DNA from: Dermatophagoides farinae
Taxonomy: Eukaryota; Arthropoda; Arachnida; Sarcoptiformes; Pyroglyphidae
NCBI RefSeq assembly: GCF_024713945.1
Contig: NC_134678.1
Location: 744,001 to 808,000, forward strand
Direction: 5' to 3'
DNA length: 64,000 nt
Positions within the stretch are counted from its first letter, which is position 1; each line of letters starts with the position of its first letter. The notes beneath the pieces are model-generated. The model was not told the origin of the DNA, ran no database searches, and saw nothing but the letters and a program-made list of their open reading frames with translations. Below are positions 38,360-51,231 of this stretch, piece after piece. The position numbers and the translations under genes are program-made.

Positions 38360-40541
38360 TTATTGTCTCTTATTGCTGCTATTTATCAATGTTGTTGTAT
38401 TATTTTGATTTGATTTTCCTCCTCTCCATTTACGATTTGACATTGAATTGCTATTATTATTATTACCATTATTATTGTTGGATGTAGATAAAACTGTTCC
38501 GGTTGCGGCTGCATTCATCATAGCAGCAGCAGCGGCCGCAGCAGCAGCAGCAGCTGCTGCTGCTGATTGTCCATTTGAATGACCAGCCGTACCATTATTA
38601 ATATTACGTCGATTATTATTCTGTGGTCCATTTGCATTCGCATTCGTTGGACAATATGGTGACATTGTTGTTGCTGGAGGCACTTGTCCACCGCCATTTG
38701 TTAGACCACCATATGCATTCCATTGGGAAGCCGCTGCTGCAGCTGCTGCTGCTGCTGCGGCAGCAGCCGAATTAGGTGGAACATTTGAACATGGAAAATT
38801 AAATTGATGATGATGATGAGGTGGTGGTGGTGGTCCACGATTTGGTGGTCCATACCACCAATCCGATGGATCATAAAACATAAGTGGATTCCAGGCATTT
38901 GGATCTATTAACGAAAGTATAAAACAAATGTTAGATAATCACCAAAAAAAAAAATTCAACAATCATCAAATTTTACTTTGTCTATTATATGTTACGGGTA
39001 ACATTGGATTAAAAGGCTGTTGAAAACGATTTCGAACATTTCTACTACTCATCGGCAGAATTGGTGTTGTAGCTAATGGAGGAATGGAAGGAATCGGTGG
39101 ACGAATTTGTGATTGAGGCACTCTTGGATAAGTCATCATTCTAAAATTAAAATAATAAATGAATATATAAGAATTGAATGAAAAATATAATGTAAATTGA
39201 ATCATACAATTGTTTCTGTTGCATCATTAGAATCATTCTTCTTTCACGATTACGTAAAACTTCTTCTTTCTTTTTACGATCAGATGGTGGTTTTGCCAAT
39301 GAAATTTCAATACATGAACCGCCAAAATCTTTATCATTTAATTCATTCATTGCATTCAATGCCTGTGTACGATCTTCAAAATGTACAAAAGCATAATCTT
39401 TAATTTTTTTCACTCTTTCCACTGCACCATATTCTTCAAATAATTCTTTCAAATCATTTTCACAAACATCATTTGTTAAATTACGAACATAGAGTACTTT
39501 AACTTTTGACATTGTCTCTTCATCTGGTTCTTCTTGTGGATCAGCCCAATCAACTAGAATGTCACTTTTAAATATTTTCATTCCAGTTGTTGTTAATTTA
39601 CGTTTAGCAGCTGATGCATTTTTATGGCTATCGAATTCAAGAAAACAAAAACCACGATTCTTTTTACGATCATCCGGTGAACTATAAATTATTACTTCGG
39701 TTAACCCCTCTATAAAAAAAAGAACATTACCAATTAAAAATCAATAACAAAATCACCGGACATACATACCGGTTACTTTATTAAATTCTGTAAAAATTTG
39801 TTCTTTACTCATTACTTTCGGTATATTTCCAATAAAGAGCCTTAAATTTGGCACTGATATGTTTACTTTAAGTGAATATGAGCCTTTCGAACGTATTTTG
39901 TATCCATTTAGCTGAAATAAATAGACAAAAAAAATTAAAATAAATGACCAATTACCAAATCATATGATTTTTAAATTTTTTACTTCTTGTACAGCTTTTT
40001 GTGCATCTTCTTTATTACAATAGGTAATAAATGCATAACCACGTGATTGTGATGATACCGGATCAATCATTAAACGTAGATCCCATAATTTACCAATCTT
40101 TTCAAATAATGGTATCAATTCATCTTCATAAACATCTTTTGGTATACGACCAACAAATATTTCCGAACCAATTGGTGGTTGTGCCATACTTTGCCAATCT
40201 GAAGGTGGACCACCATATTTTCTTTGACCCGCGGTTACTTGATGTGGATAATCTGAGAATTTTTTTTTTTTTCATTTCAAAAATGAATTCATTCAATCAG
40301 AGAAAAAATACTTACTTGTGCGTTCCAATATTGCTTTTAATTTATTTGGATCAGGCCCAGGTGGTATTGATGATGATGAAAAATTTATTTGTGAATCTGA
40401 TGAACTACTTGTAGCTTTATCTTGTATACTATTACTACCATTTTCATTACAAGTTGTTGTTGTCGCCGATGTTGTTGTTGTTGTCGTAGATGTTGTTGCT
40501 GTTGTTTCTGATGATGATTTCCACATATTTACAGGATCCAT
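38360..40541 (-). CDS. Syp: Syncrip / hnRNP Q-R-like RNA-binding protein
   Basis: Three-RRM protein that controls mRNA localisation, stability and translation. Six exons on the minus strand: 40541-40316, 40252-39984, 39911-39770, 39709-39208, 39140-38977 and 38904-38360. Phases agree (1848 nt, 615 aa). The pre-RRM motif VTAGQRKYGGPP precedes RRM1 (GSEIFVGRIPKD, GYAFITY). RRM2 has RLFIGNIPK and RGFCFLEF. RRM3 has VKVLYVRNL and DYAFVHF, flanked by VDWADPQEEPDEE and the KPPSDRKKKEE stretch typical of fly Syp, which separates it from the A1CF/RBM47 group. The C-terminal exon encodes Pro-rich, poly-Ala and Asn-rich sequence with YDPSDWWYGPP. The N-terminal exon is Thr/Ser-rich and the usual acidic domain is hard to recognise. 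Alternative 5' or 3' exons cannot be excluded. Confidence 0.93.
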
Positions 40542-41781
40542 TTTTTTCCAAAAAAAAATGATTATTATTTTCAAGATGAATAAATGAGGATTCGATAAAA
40601 GTTTGAGTTTTTTTCAAAAAATACAGGTAATTAATTTATTGTTGTGTGGCTTCTAATTAATTTCGTTTTTGTTTATCTTTTGCTACATTTGAATCGAAAT
40701 TTTTTGTTGTTTGCTGAATAACTAGTATATATATGGATAAGGCGCTGATGGAATCTGTATCTTTCAATGATTTTTATGTCATCTAATTTGAAAAGAAAAA
40801 AAAATAAAATGGTCATTGAAACAACAAAAAAAAAAATGGAACACAAAAGTTTACCATTTTTTGATGATGACTTTTTGTTGTTGTTATTGTTGCTGTTGTT
40901 GTGGCCGTAGTATCGTCATATTAAACATTCGATTCGGAATTTTTTTTTTGTTTTGTTTTGTTTTCGAAATAATCACCAATCAAAAACGGATGAGACAAAA
41001 AAAAAAAATATCACACACACACAAACACAAAATTGATTCACAGAATAAAAAAAAAAATAACAAGGATTCTTGGACGGGAAAGGAATTTTATTTGGAGCCA
41101 GAATTCTTTCTTTTTTCTTTTTTATTGATGAACTTTTCTCACATTCATGCACTCATTATCAGCATTACCTTTTGCACTATACACACACACACACACACAC
41201 ACATACAAACAATCTTGTTTTTTGTCACGTCGGCCGGCTCAAATGTCATACAAATAAAGCACACATACCACCATCATCATCATCATCAACTTATTCATTT
41301 CATTTCATTTCATTCATTCATTCATTTACACAAACACAAATCTTTCATTTATATTTTACCCATCACACGTGTTTGGTCATTTTCCGGTTTAACATTAATA
41401 TGCTACATCATACGCATACACATAATAGTTTTTTTTTTTTTTACATCAACGCTCGAACTTTGTAATGCATGCATGTGTGTGTGTGTGTATGTTTGTAGTA
41501 GTGGTGGTCAATGATATTAAAGGTGGTTGAAACATAAATACTACTACTACTACTGATTGGAAGTGGTATATAGATATGATAGAATAAAAAATTTTTTGAG
41601 GCGGGAGGATGACAAACGTCAACGATTTTTTTAAGCCAAAAGTTTTTTTTTTTTATTCGAAAGAAGAAAAAAAAATTTGTAAATGAGAATTTTTGAGAAA
41701 AAAAAATTTTTTTTTTATTAATTAATTATCACATATATTGAAAAAAAAAATTTTTTTTCCTAGATTCACTTCTTTTTCGAA
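40542..41781. other. Spacer between DCTN6 3' end and Syncrip start
   Basis: No recognisable coding exon; the open frames are repeat-derived. It contains the upstream region of Syncrip (minus strand, near 40542-40760) and the DCTN6 3' flank. Repeats include (CA)n near 41180-41203 and ATC units near 41271-41288. Confidence 0.6.
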
Positions 41782-42426
41782 TCAACCGGTGTTTGTTGTA
41801 GTTGTTGTAGATGATGATTGTATTGTTGTTGGCAATCGATAATTAGGTTTTTCAATACGTTGATAATTGGGCAGAATTTTGCCTAAAAATTCAATCTGTG
41901 ATAATTGAATTGATGGTTTTTCTTGTTGCAAACGACGTTCACATCTTGTACCATAGATTACTGTATTTTCCGGTAATATTTCATCATAATTTATAGTACA
42001 CATTGCACCAATTACACAACCATTCGTAATTCTAGTACGTAATCCAACATTACATTTAGATTCCATTACATTATGATCACCAATTTGTAATGTGGAAATA
42101 TTTGAACCAACTTCAAATACATTATGATTACCAATGGTCATTGTATGGCCAGGTGTTTGATTTATAATACAAACATTTTCTTCGATTAGATTATAATCAC
42201 CAATAATAATTGGACCACATTTAGCAATTATTTTCGCTGTTGGATGAATAACATTTTTCATGCCAATTATAACATCACCTTCGATTCGTGTATGTTCAGT
42301 ACAAATAATCGAACTATAAGATATTTTTACACTTTAATAAAGAAAATAATAAATTCGATTTTCAGTGTTCTATGAGTATAAAAAAATTCTTTTTCTTAAT
42401 ACATACGTTTCTTTATTGATGGACAT
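41782..42426 (-). CDS. DCTN6: Dynactin subunit 6 (p27)
   Basis: Pointed-end subunit of dynactin, the dynein activator; a left-handed beta-helix built from hexapeptide repeats. Two exons: 42426-42407 (only 20 nt, MSINKET with the last codon split) and 42331-41782, total 189 aa, nearly the human length of 190. Recognisable segments are VIHPTAKIIAKCGPIIIGD, NLIEENVCIIN, HNVFEVG, GCVIGAMCTIN and PENTVIYG followed by ILPNYQRIEKPNY. The tiny first exon was chosen because it restores the N-terminal VKI strand seen in other DCTN6 proteins. The C-terminus is Ser/Thr-rich. It is divergently arranged with separase. Confidence 0.93.
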
Positions 42427-42763
42427 GATGATGATCAATAATTTTAGAAGAAAAAATCAACTGAATCCTACGAGAAAAATAAGAGAAATTTTCCAATAAA
42501 AAAATAAACTTTCTCAACGTAACATCGTTTATGAATTGCACGAAACGCTAAATAGCCAATCAAAATCAAGTATTTCAAAAAAAAAAAAAAAACAGAAATT
42601 CCATCAACACACACACGAGCTTTTCATTAACTGTCATTTTCATCACATTCAATATCTTTGCATGTGACAATTTTTTCAACTTTCATCATCCAAGACAAAA
42701 AAAAACTGAATATTTTTTTGTTTCACGTATTTTTATTTTTAAATTACAAGTGAACAAATTTTA
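42427..42763. promoter_or_regulatory. Bidirectional promoter region, DCTN6 and separase
   Basis: Only 337 bp separate the two start codons, which point away from each other. The stretch is AT-rich with an A17 run and no ORF. No TATA-Inr pair with good spacing was found on either strand, so both genes probably use TATA-less initiation from a shared region. Confidence 0.55.
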
Positions 42764-45700
42764 ATGAATAAAAAAACGATGGAAGATAAATCAACACCAG
42801 GTACTTGTTCAGGTACCAGTAAATCACGTCGATCAACAAAATGTCCATTATTCGAATCAATTTTGAAACAAGCAATTTGGCTGAAAAAACAAGGCATCAC
42901 CTCACAAACATATGATCAACAAATTCTCGATACAATAATCGATAATTTCCATGAACATCTTGATTCTGGATGTTTTTGTGTTGCTCGTTCATTCACTTAT
43001 ATTGCATTGGCAACAACTTATTTGGAAAAATTTTATTCAATGTTTCAAAGTTCCGTATTGTTCATGACTGAACATGAAAGTCGATTGCATAAAATTGCCG
43101 AAGAAATTCGTAAAGAAAAAGAAAAAAATTTCATCAACGATTTAGATGTGAATGATGGAAGTTCATTCATTGCCGAAAATAATGATATTGTCAATGTATC
43201 GAATTTCAATCGTTTAATGGAACATTCTTTCAATGCATTTCGAATGTATGAAAAAGGTTTGCAGTTGGCCCGAAAAGAAGAAAACATTGTCAATTGGAAA
43301 TTTCTTGATCGTTTTGGTTTTCTCACCAATATGAATGCATTGTTTCAAATATTTTCCTACTATCATCTTGATATCTATGCATTTAAAGTTTTAACATTTG
43401 CATTAACAACGATTGATCAATATTATCCACAACAACAACATTCATTATCAGGTACAGCATTAATAGCAGTTGGTGAAAATGAAATTTCAAATGAAAATAT
43501 TGTACTAATTCAATGTAATCTATTACGTTTATTATTGAAATTTGGTTTCATTAAGATGGCTGCATCATATTATAAACGTTTTTTTGGCCAAATGAAATTT
43601 TTTGAAATGATAAACAATGAAGATATTGAATGGATTAATTCATTTGAACGTTGTATGATATTTCTTGTGTATTGTGAAATTTCATTACGTACACGTAATG
43701 GTAAACAAATTTCTATAAAATTGAAACAATTGATTCAAAGTAATTATCTACAAAAATCAACAATTAAACGTTTTTTAATCAAATCAATGGCTAATTCATT
43801 GGCCACACATTTTCCATCGATAAATTATCAATTTGAAAATTATATGAATGAATTTATTGAACCAACACAAATGTCTGTCGGTATGTGTCGTAGATGGAAA
43901 TTTTTTGCAATGTTTTTTCCAAATACCAATACAAACCAATCATCAAATATCTATAATGATCTATGGTGGATACGATTCGCTGTATTGAATATTTTTTCCA
44001 ATACATTTGAAACATTTTTAGATTTCAATCTAAATAATGGTATGAATTGTGATCCAGTGTTTTATTATAAATTAGCCGTCAATCTTTTCACTGTAACGAT
44101 GAATTTGTTCAGGTTTGTAAAATGTTTTTTTTTTTTTTGGTTTTTTTCCATTTTTTTTCATTAATTTTGTTTATTATAGTTTAGGAAAATTACGTCTAAC
44201 TGGAGCCATATATGATATCAATAATACATTCTATATGGATGCTAAAATCAAAATGATTTTGTTTAAAAAAATTTTCCATGGACATAGCAAATGTAATGAT
44301 GAAATTTTTAAAATTTCACCAACACCAGAATCATTCGATGTGGAAAATGATTTAAAAATTGATTTAAAATTGAATGATTTGAACAATATCGATAATGATA
44401 ATAATGATAATGAAGAAGAAGATCCAAATTCAATCAATGTACTTTATAAACGTCTTAGAAAATTTATTAATCATGCTCGTCATAATGGTGATATGGACGA
44501 TTTGAAAGAATCAAATTTTTATCATGAAAATATACCAATAGAAAAATTATCTTCATCATTTATAAAAGATTTTCAACAATCATTGATTCATCTTCAAAAA
44601 GATTCGATATTCTATCTATTTCAACTTTACATTTTACATGCCATCATTGTGAATATGTTGATTTATAATGAAACCAAAAATGCGTTAGTCATTTGCCGTG
44701 AACGTTATCTGTCATTGTTGAATTTTTTCGAATATTTCAACATGAAAATTGTGATTCCAGAATTGAATCGTAAATTAAAATCTGGTAATAATAATTCGTA
44801 TAAAATCATAGTGAAAACAACCATGGACGAACAAATAATGAATGGACCGATTGAAAAATTATTCTGGATTTGGAATACATTTTTTATCGAAGTATTGATA
44901 CAACACGATAAATATTTGGAAGCGTGGCCATTTTTACATCGTTTGATTGATATTTCAACATATTCCTATAGTAGCCGTATGCAACGTTCACAAATGTTTT
45001 ATTATCAAGCTTTGGTACTTTATAAACAATTGAAACGAAACAAAAATAATGATGAAGAATCGAAAAAAATGTTCAAATTAATTACACATCATTTAGTTGT
45101 TGATAATTTTCAAAAAGATTTGAATTCATTGGAAAAACTATCAACACCATCGCCAAAGAATCGAAAAAAAGCTTCAACAATGACAAATGCTTCTGCCATT
45201 TTTGAAGCGCCAAAAAAACGTGATCCACTTGGTAGTGCTGAAAAAGAATATAAAAAATCATTGATGGACAAAATTCAATCATCTCGTCATGTTATTGAAG
45301 GAACACGAAGAATAAATGATTTTAAATTCGATGATGATGATGATGATGATGGTGATCTGGATCCTGTTAATGATAATAATAAAGACGATAATGGTTCAAT
45401 AAATATTCCAAAGATAGAATCATCCGATTCTGTTACTACTACATCGAGAAGTCATACGAATAAAGAAAAGTTTAAAATTTTTATTGATCAAGATTGTCAA
45501 GATCATCAAGATTATGTCAATTTAAATGAATCACTTTCAAAAATTTTTTCAATGCTAACAATTGTTGATCGTAAAAATGAAACTACGAATACGACGACAA
45601 CAACCAACGAAACGGCTACTACAGATTTATATTTTAATAAATTCTTCAATTTTGATAACGAAATGAATGATAATAATGGAAATTATAATCCTGATTCGAT

Positions 45701-47390
45701 TACAAATGAAGATGTAAAACTTTGTTTAAAAAAAGCAATCAGTTATATTGGCTGTCATCCTGGTCATCGATTATATTCACAATTAAATTATCTATTTTAT
45801 AAATTATACAAATTAATGGCTAAAAGTAATCAAATATTGTGTTTTCATTTAGCGGAAACGGCACCATATCATTGTTTTCGTTATCGATTGTTATTTAATA
45901 CATATAAAAAAATCAATTCATCAAAATCACCACAATATAATAATTTGGAATTGATTCGTTTTAAAAATGAAGATTTTGCCTATAATGCATATGTTTCGAT
46001 TCTACCAAAATCGTGGAGATTTGTACAGGTGAAATTGATTGAAAATGGTAAAAATAATCCAGATTTACTTTTATGTCGATTTCAAAATGGATATCAGCCA
46101 TATTTTTTGAAGATAAAAAGTGATCAACAAAAGGTTAGTGTGGTTGTGGTGTTTGAGTGGCAGATTTTCATGTATTTTTTTCCCCCATTTCTCTAGGACA
46201 TTAAATTTTTTATGGAAGAATTTGCACAAATAATGAAATTGAATAGTATTTCAATACATGAAACTGATAAGAAAAGTTTTTGGCGTATGCGTTTTGAGAC
46301 GGATTTTCAATTGAAAAATTTATTGGATATAACTGAGAAACATGTTTTTGGTTTAGCACGTGGATTTTTTATGGGACAAACAAATAATCGAAAATATATT
46401 GCATGTTGTACAGGTTTTCGACGATCATTGTTTGATTTGGCCAAAGAAATGAAAATTTCATGTCAAGATTATAATTTATTGAATATTTTCATTGAATCAA
46501 TTGTATTGTTCACCGCTGAAGAAGCGGAAATTGCTGCACAAATATTGTTCACGACGAATGATGATAAATTTTTGAAACGATTTGAAGAATTACGGAAAAA
46601 ATATTTTACAAGTTGGATGAAAAATGATAAATTGAAACAACTTTTTGAAGATATTGAACCAGTTGGATTAATCATTGATCAATCATTGAATCAATTTCCA
46701 TTTGAATCGCTGCCAAGTTTACGACAAAAAGGGCAGCCATTTTTTCGTATTCCATCGATGAAGATTGCTGCTTTACTATATGAAAAATATAAACAATTAG
46801 TCGATGATGGAATAGATGATGAGAAAACTTTTTATCTTTTAAATCCTGGATCCAATCTGGCAAGTACTGAAGCATTTTTTAAGCAAACATTTTTATCCAT
46901 AAAAGAATGGACTGGTTTCGTCGGTACCGTACCAGAAGGCAAAAATTTGGCCGAAAATTTTGAAACAAAAGATATTTATGTCTATATGGGACATGGTTCG
47001 GGCAGTCAATATTATCGATCAATACCGAATGGATTCGATGTGGTCAACATTAATTCATTATCAATCGTAGTTGGTTGTAGTTCGGGCCGTGTTACAAAAG
47101 AAACGAAAACATCGGATGTTTTTGGTTCTGCTTATCGTTTTCTTATAAATGGTGCACCAGTATATATTGGTGCATTATGGGATGTAACCGATAAAGATAT
47201 CGATATTTATATGAATGAATTTATGTCACTTTGGCTTCCACGTTGGAATCGAGAACAACAACAATCGCGTAAGAAGAATAATTCACTTTGTAAATCTATT
47301 TCATTGGCTAGAGATTCATGTAAATTACGTTATCTAAATGGCTGTGCTTCGGTTGTATATGGGCTTCCATTGAAAAATCGTTGCGGATGA
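42764..47390 (+). CDS. ESPL1: Separase (cohesin-cleaving cysteine protease)
   Basis: Clan CD protease that cuts the Scc1/Rad21 kleisin at anaphase onset. Exons 42764-44112, 44180-46133 and 46197-47390 give 4497 nt, 1498 aa, with correct phases. The catalytic C50 domain is at the C-terminus: His1367 in YMGHGSGSQYY and Cys1395 in VVGCSSG, then GAPVYIGALWDVTDKDID, all matching the family. The N-terminal two thirds are helical-repeat-like and not recognisable by eye, as in other separases. An Asp/Asn-rich disordered insertion lies near residues 480-560 of the middle exon and may include autocleavage or securin-interaction segments; this is inference. The length is between fly (short) and human (2120 aa) forms, so a fly-type split into Sse and Three rows is not indicated here. 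Confidence 0.95.
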
Positions 47391-47603
47391 TGATTGAATT
47401 AAACAACCACTATTTTTGATTTTGGATTTTTATTTATAAATTTTTTAATTCCAAAAAAAAATTATTTCCATAATCATCATGTTGTATATGAACAACTCCT
47501 AACATGCTTAAATGTGATAAAATGAGAAAAAAAACAAACGAATTCAATTTATGATTTTTTTTAAATCTATCCTTTACAAATGATTCAATAAATTAAAAGA
47601 AAA

Positions 47604-48920
47604 ATGATCAAACCAATTCATCGATATTCTTGTATATTGATTGATTTTTGGCATAAATTTGCTGAACGTAATTTTACAATAATTAGACGACAGAATTGTC
47701 TACATGCACCGAAATTAGTATTGGGTATTGAAACATCTTGTGATGATACCGGCATTGCAATCGTTGATCAAAATGGTCAAATTATTTCCGAAGTATGTGC
47801 ATCACAAACAGCTTTACATGTATCGAATGGTGGTATCATCCCACCTGTGGCACGTGATCTTCATAAAACAGTCATCGATCGTTGTGTTAGTAATTGTTTT
47901 CATAATGCAAATGTTTTGCCATCGGATATTGCCGCTATTGCCGTTACGGTTAAACCTGGATTACCATTATCACTGTTGGTTGGTTGTAATTATGCAAAAA
48001 AACTTTCAGCAAAATATAATCTGCCTGTGATACCTATTCATCATATGGAAGCACATGCATTGACCGCTTTAATTCAATATCCAACAAAATTATCATTTCC
48101 ATTCGTAACATTGCTCATATCTGGTGGTCATTCAATCATTTGTTTTGTCAATGGAATCGATGATTTTCGTTTGATGGGCCAATCAGTTGATGATGCACCC
48201 GGTGATATAATGGATAAAACGGCAAGAGCATTGAAATTGAAAAATCTTGGACCACCATTCAATCTAATAAGTGGTGGTGCTGCTATTGAATTGATGGCAA
48301 AAAATGGTGATCCGTTTGCTTATTTTAGTCGCATTACATCGTATCCACTTTACAGTAGTCGACATCGAACATGTAATTTTAGTTTCAGTGGTTTTCTAAC
48401 AGCAATTCAACGAAAAATTCGTCAATTGGAAATTGATAATCAAACATCACCTGATGAAGTATTGACTGAAGCACCGGATTTATGTGCATCAATTTTATTT
48501 GTTATTTCATTCATATTAATCAAACGTTTACAACGTGCATTTCAATATTTGGATGAAAAAGAATTGCTTCTACCAACATCGGATTATGATCAACGAAAAT
48601 TAGTCGTCAGTGGTGGTTGTGCTGCAAATCGTTTCATTGCTGGAATGTTAAAAAATTATTGTTACCACGAAGCAATTGATTTATTTATTCCAACACCAAA
48701 ATTATGTACAGATAATGGTGTGATGATTGCTTGGAATGGTATGCTGAAATTACAGAATGAAAAATTGTTTCCACATTTTATTCTTCGTAACAAAAAATTT
48801 ATTCAAATGTTAGATATTGATTCAAAAGCTAAATTAGGCCATGATATTAGTAGAGATGTGACGAATGCAAATATTAAATGTGAAAGAATTGATATTAAAA
48901 GTTTTGTAAATTTTCTTTAA
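47604..48920 (+). CDS. OSGEPL1: Mitochondrial tRNA N6-adenosine threonylcarbamoyltransferase
   Basis: TsaD/Qri7-family enzyme that installs the t6A37 modification on mitochondrial tRNAs decoding ANN codons. Single exon, 438 aa. The ASKHA-type start VLGIETSCDDTGIAIVD is at about residue 36, preceded by a basic, Arg/Phe-rich leader fitting a mitochondrial presequence. The metal-binding HxxxH is His147-His151 in HHMEAHA. SGGHS, DDAPGDIMDKTARAL and VSGGCAAN follow in the expected order. The presequence separates it from cytosolic OSGEP of the KEOPS complex. Its stop codon lies 17 bp from the stop of the next, oppositely oriented gene, so the 3' UTRs must overlap. Confidence 0.95.
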   Translation: MIKPIHRYSCILIDFWHKFAERNFTIIRRQNCLHAPKLVLGIETSCDDTGIAIVDQNGQIISEVCASQTALHVSNGGIIPPVARDLHKTVIDRCVSNCFHNANVLPSDIAAIAVTVKPGLPLSLLVGCNYAKKLSAKYNLPVIPIHHMEAHALTALIQYPTKLSFPFVTLLISGGHSIICFVNGIDDFRLMGQSVDDAPGDIMDKTARALKLKNLGPPFNLISGGAAIELMAKNGDPFAYFSRITSYPLYSSRHRTCNFSFSGFLTAIQRKIRQLEIDNQTSPDEVLTEAPDLCASILFVISFILIKRLQRAFQYLDEKELLLPTSDYDQRKLVVSGGCAANRFIAGMLKNYCYHEAIDLFIPTPKLCTDNGVMIAWNGMLKLQNEKLFPHFILRNKKFIQMLDIDSKAKLGHDISRDVTNANIKCERIDIKSFVNFL

Positions 48921-48937
48921 AAATTCAATTAATTATA

Positions 48938-50333
48938 TCAATCGGTATCGATCGTTTTCAATGGTTCAATTTCAAATTGTTGAGCCAATTTATTCTGTAG
49001 GGTGGGAAAAAAATCAAATTGAATTCAATTAATAAAATGATTGATTTTTTTTTTTGAAATTTTTACATACAGCCATTTTAATTTGATTGATATGATATTC
49101 AATACCACCTTGATGGTCACATTTTTGCATATGTTTACGTTCTGGATCACCATGAATTAAAACTGGATTATCAGGATCAGCTGGTTTTTGTGATCGTAAA
49201 TTATTCGCCAATTCAGTCATACGATTATCGAATCCAGGTGCAAAACAATCAGGATTTATGGCAACAAAACATTGGCCCTATATTCAATGATAAAATGATT
49301 TTTTTTGTTGTTTCAAATATACAAAAAAAAATTTCATACCAAATCTGCTTCAACATGATTAGCTGTCCAATTTCGAACGTTTGGAGCAACGGATGAACCG
49401 CCAAGGATAGAGGTGAATATTTCGACTAATGCTGCTAGTCCATAGCCTTTGTAACCACCTGATAAAAAAAAAAATTTTTTTTAAATTAGAAAATCAAATT
49501 GTAACGGTGATATACAAACTAGAATTTTCTGGTCCACCCAATGGTAATAATGCATGATAATTAGCTGGATCATCGATTGTTTTTCCATCCTTATCTATAG
49601 CCCAACCATATGGTATTTTTTCCTCTTTCCTATGTGCTATTTCAACTTTTCCAAGAGCAACAACCGATGTGGCCATATCCAAAACAAAATCATCATTTTT
49701 TGAACTACTTGGAGCACTGACAGAGATTGGATTTGTACCAAAAAATGGTTCTTTACTTCGTGTCGGTGCCAATAATGGCGATGCATTTGTGAATGACATT
49801 CCCTTTTTTTGTGAGAATAATTTCATTAAAAAAATAATTTTTTGAAAATACGTTACCAATAATTTATGTGGAAGTGCCATCATACTATAATAGCCAGCGA
49901 TACCGAAATGATTACTACCTTTAGCCACCACCCAACCAATACCACATTCTTTAGCTTTTTTAATAGCTAATTCCATACAGAATTTACCAACAACAGGACC
50001 AAGTAATGCATTTCCATCTATCCAAGCTGTAGCGACGGTTTCTTTTAGAATCGTTGGCATTCCATCTTTTCGACATGAACCTTGTTGTATATCTTTTATA
50101 TAAAGCTCTAAAAATACAAAAACAATGAATTAAAATGAGCATGGATAATAATGGATATATAAATAATTACCGATACGATTAAGACCATGGCTAAAATGGC
50201 CACGATAATCACCGGTAACCAGAACTTCGGCCAAACATTGTGCATGTGATGGATTGACATCAAGTTTAGCCATTATATTACTGATGAATGATTTCATCAC
50301 ATCAATTGAAACAATTCTTGAATTTGTAGCCAT
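48938..50333 (-). CDS. LDH2/malate dehydrogenase-family oxidoreductase
   Basis: NAD(P)-dependent 2-hydroxyacid (malate/L-lactate/ureidoglycolate-type) dehydrogenase; the substrate cannot be told from sequence. Six minus-strand exons: 50333-50171, 50107-49857, 49802-49520, 49458-49340, 49277-49071 and 48994-48938, total 1080 nt, 359 aa, a typical family length. Hallmarks are GDYRGHFSHGLNR near the N-terminus, GSNHFGIAGYY with the conserved His, PLLAPTRSKEPFFGTNP, LDMATSVVALGKVE, and GYKGYGLA in exon 4. No targeting signal is obvious. It is head-to-head with the GLIS-like gene and tail-to-tail with OSGEPL1. The family is widespread in bacteria and also present in many invertebrates; introns here argue against recent contamination or transfer. 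Confidence 0.9.
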
Positions 50334-51231
50334 TTTATTGAATGAATGGTTTTTTAAGAAAATAAAAAATAAATCAATTTTATCTCTCTTTTAAATGATG
50401 TAAAATCGTGACTTGATCGTTGCGTTGCAAACAACAAGTTGATTTCGTCCTTCAAAGATGTAATATAAGATGTGTTGCAATGATGATGATAAATATAAAT
50501 AAAAAATCGATTATTTCTTCATCGAACAAAAATTTGTGTGTTAAAATTTAAAAATCAATCACATGATAACGGTGTTTGAAATTTTTGACACAGGATGGCA
50601 GAGCACTCGGTTGTTGTTGTTTTTTTTAAATGTTCTTTTTGTTTCTCTCCATTGATTAAAGTGAAAAAAATTGATTTTTTTTCTAAAATTATCATTACAA
50701 ATGATTGATTGTTAATTGATTTTTATTTAATCGATGTTTTTAAACTACCCATTCAGACAGATATAAACTCGTGATGATGAATCTCAATAAATTTTTTCTT
50801 TTTTTTTTTTTTTTTTTTTGATCAAATGATGATAAAAAAAAGTTTTTTTTCTTTTGTTTTCCAAAATCTAAATTCAATTCAATTTTTATCGATAATTGCA
50901 ACAACATTTATTCCCAGATCAAATGATGATAAATAAATTACATTATTATGGAAACAAAAAAAAAATTGCAACGGCGGGGGAGTATGTATATTTTTAATGC
51001 ATTTTACAAGTGCCAAAACAAAAGTGAAAAACATGGATATCTAATCAAATGCATCATCTAAATCGATATGCATCGATTAAATTCTGATTGACAATTGGTA
51101 AGTAAAAAAAAAAATAGATGATGATGTTTCTTTTTTTAAACTTCAAATTTAAAAAAATCCTGTTATATAGATCAATGATGATCAAATCAAAATGATCATT
51201 TACATTATTGTCATCATTTGGTGTATATGGA
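50334..51231. other. Divergent spacer upstream of LDH2-type and GLIS-like genes
   Basis: No coding exon recognised. It presumably contains both promoters. A GC-richer motif GATGGCAGAGCACT lies at 50594-50607 and resembles GATGGCAGCACT on the minus strand at 31318-31307. A T21 run lies at 50799-50819. Confidence 0.5.

Noticed and set aside
40816-41514. Open frame of 232 codons on the + strand between Syncrip and DCTN6
   Set aside because: Repeat-derived (His/Thr and Cys/Val runs), F/I-rich, no domain; overlaps a shifted frame of the same kind.
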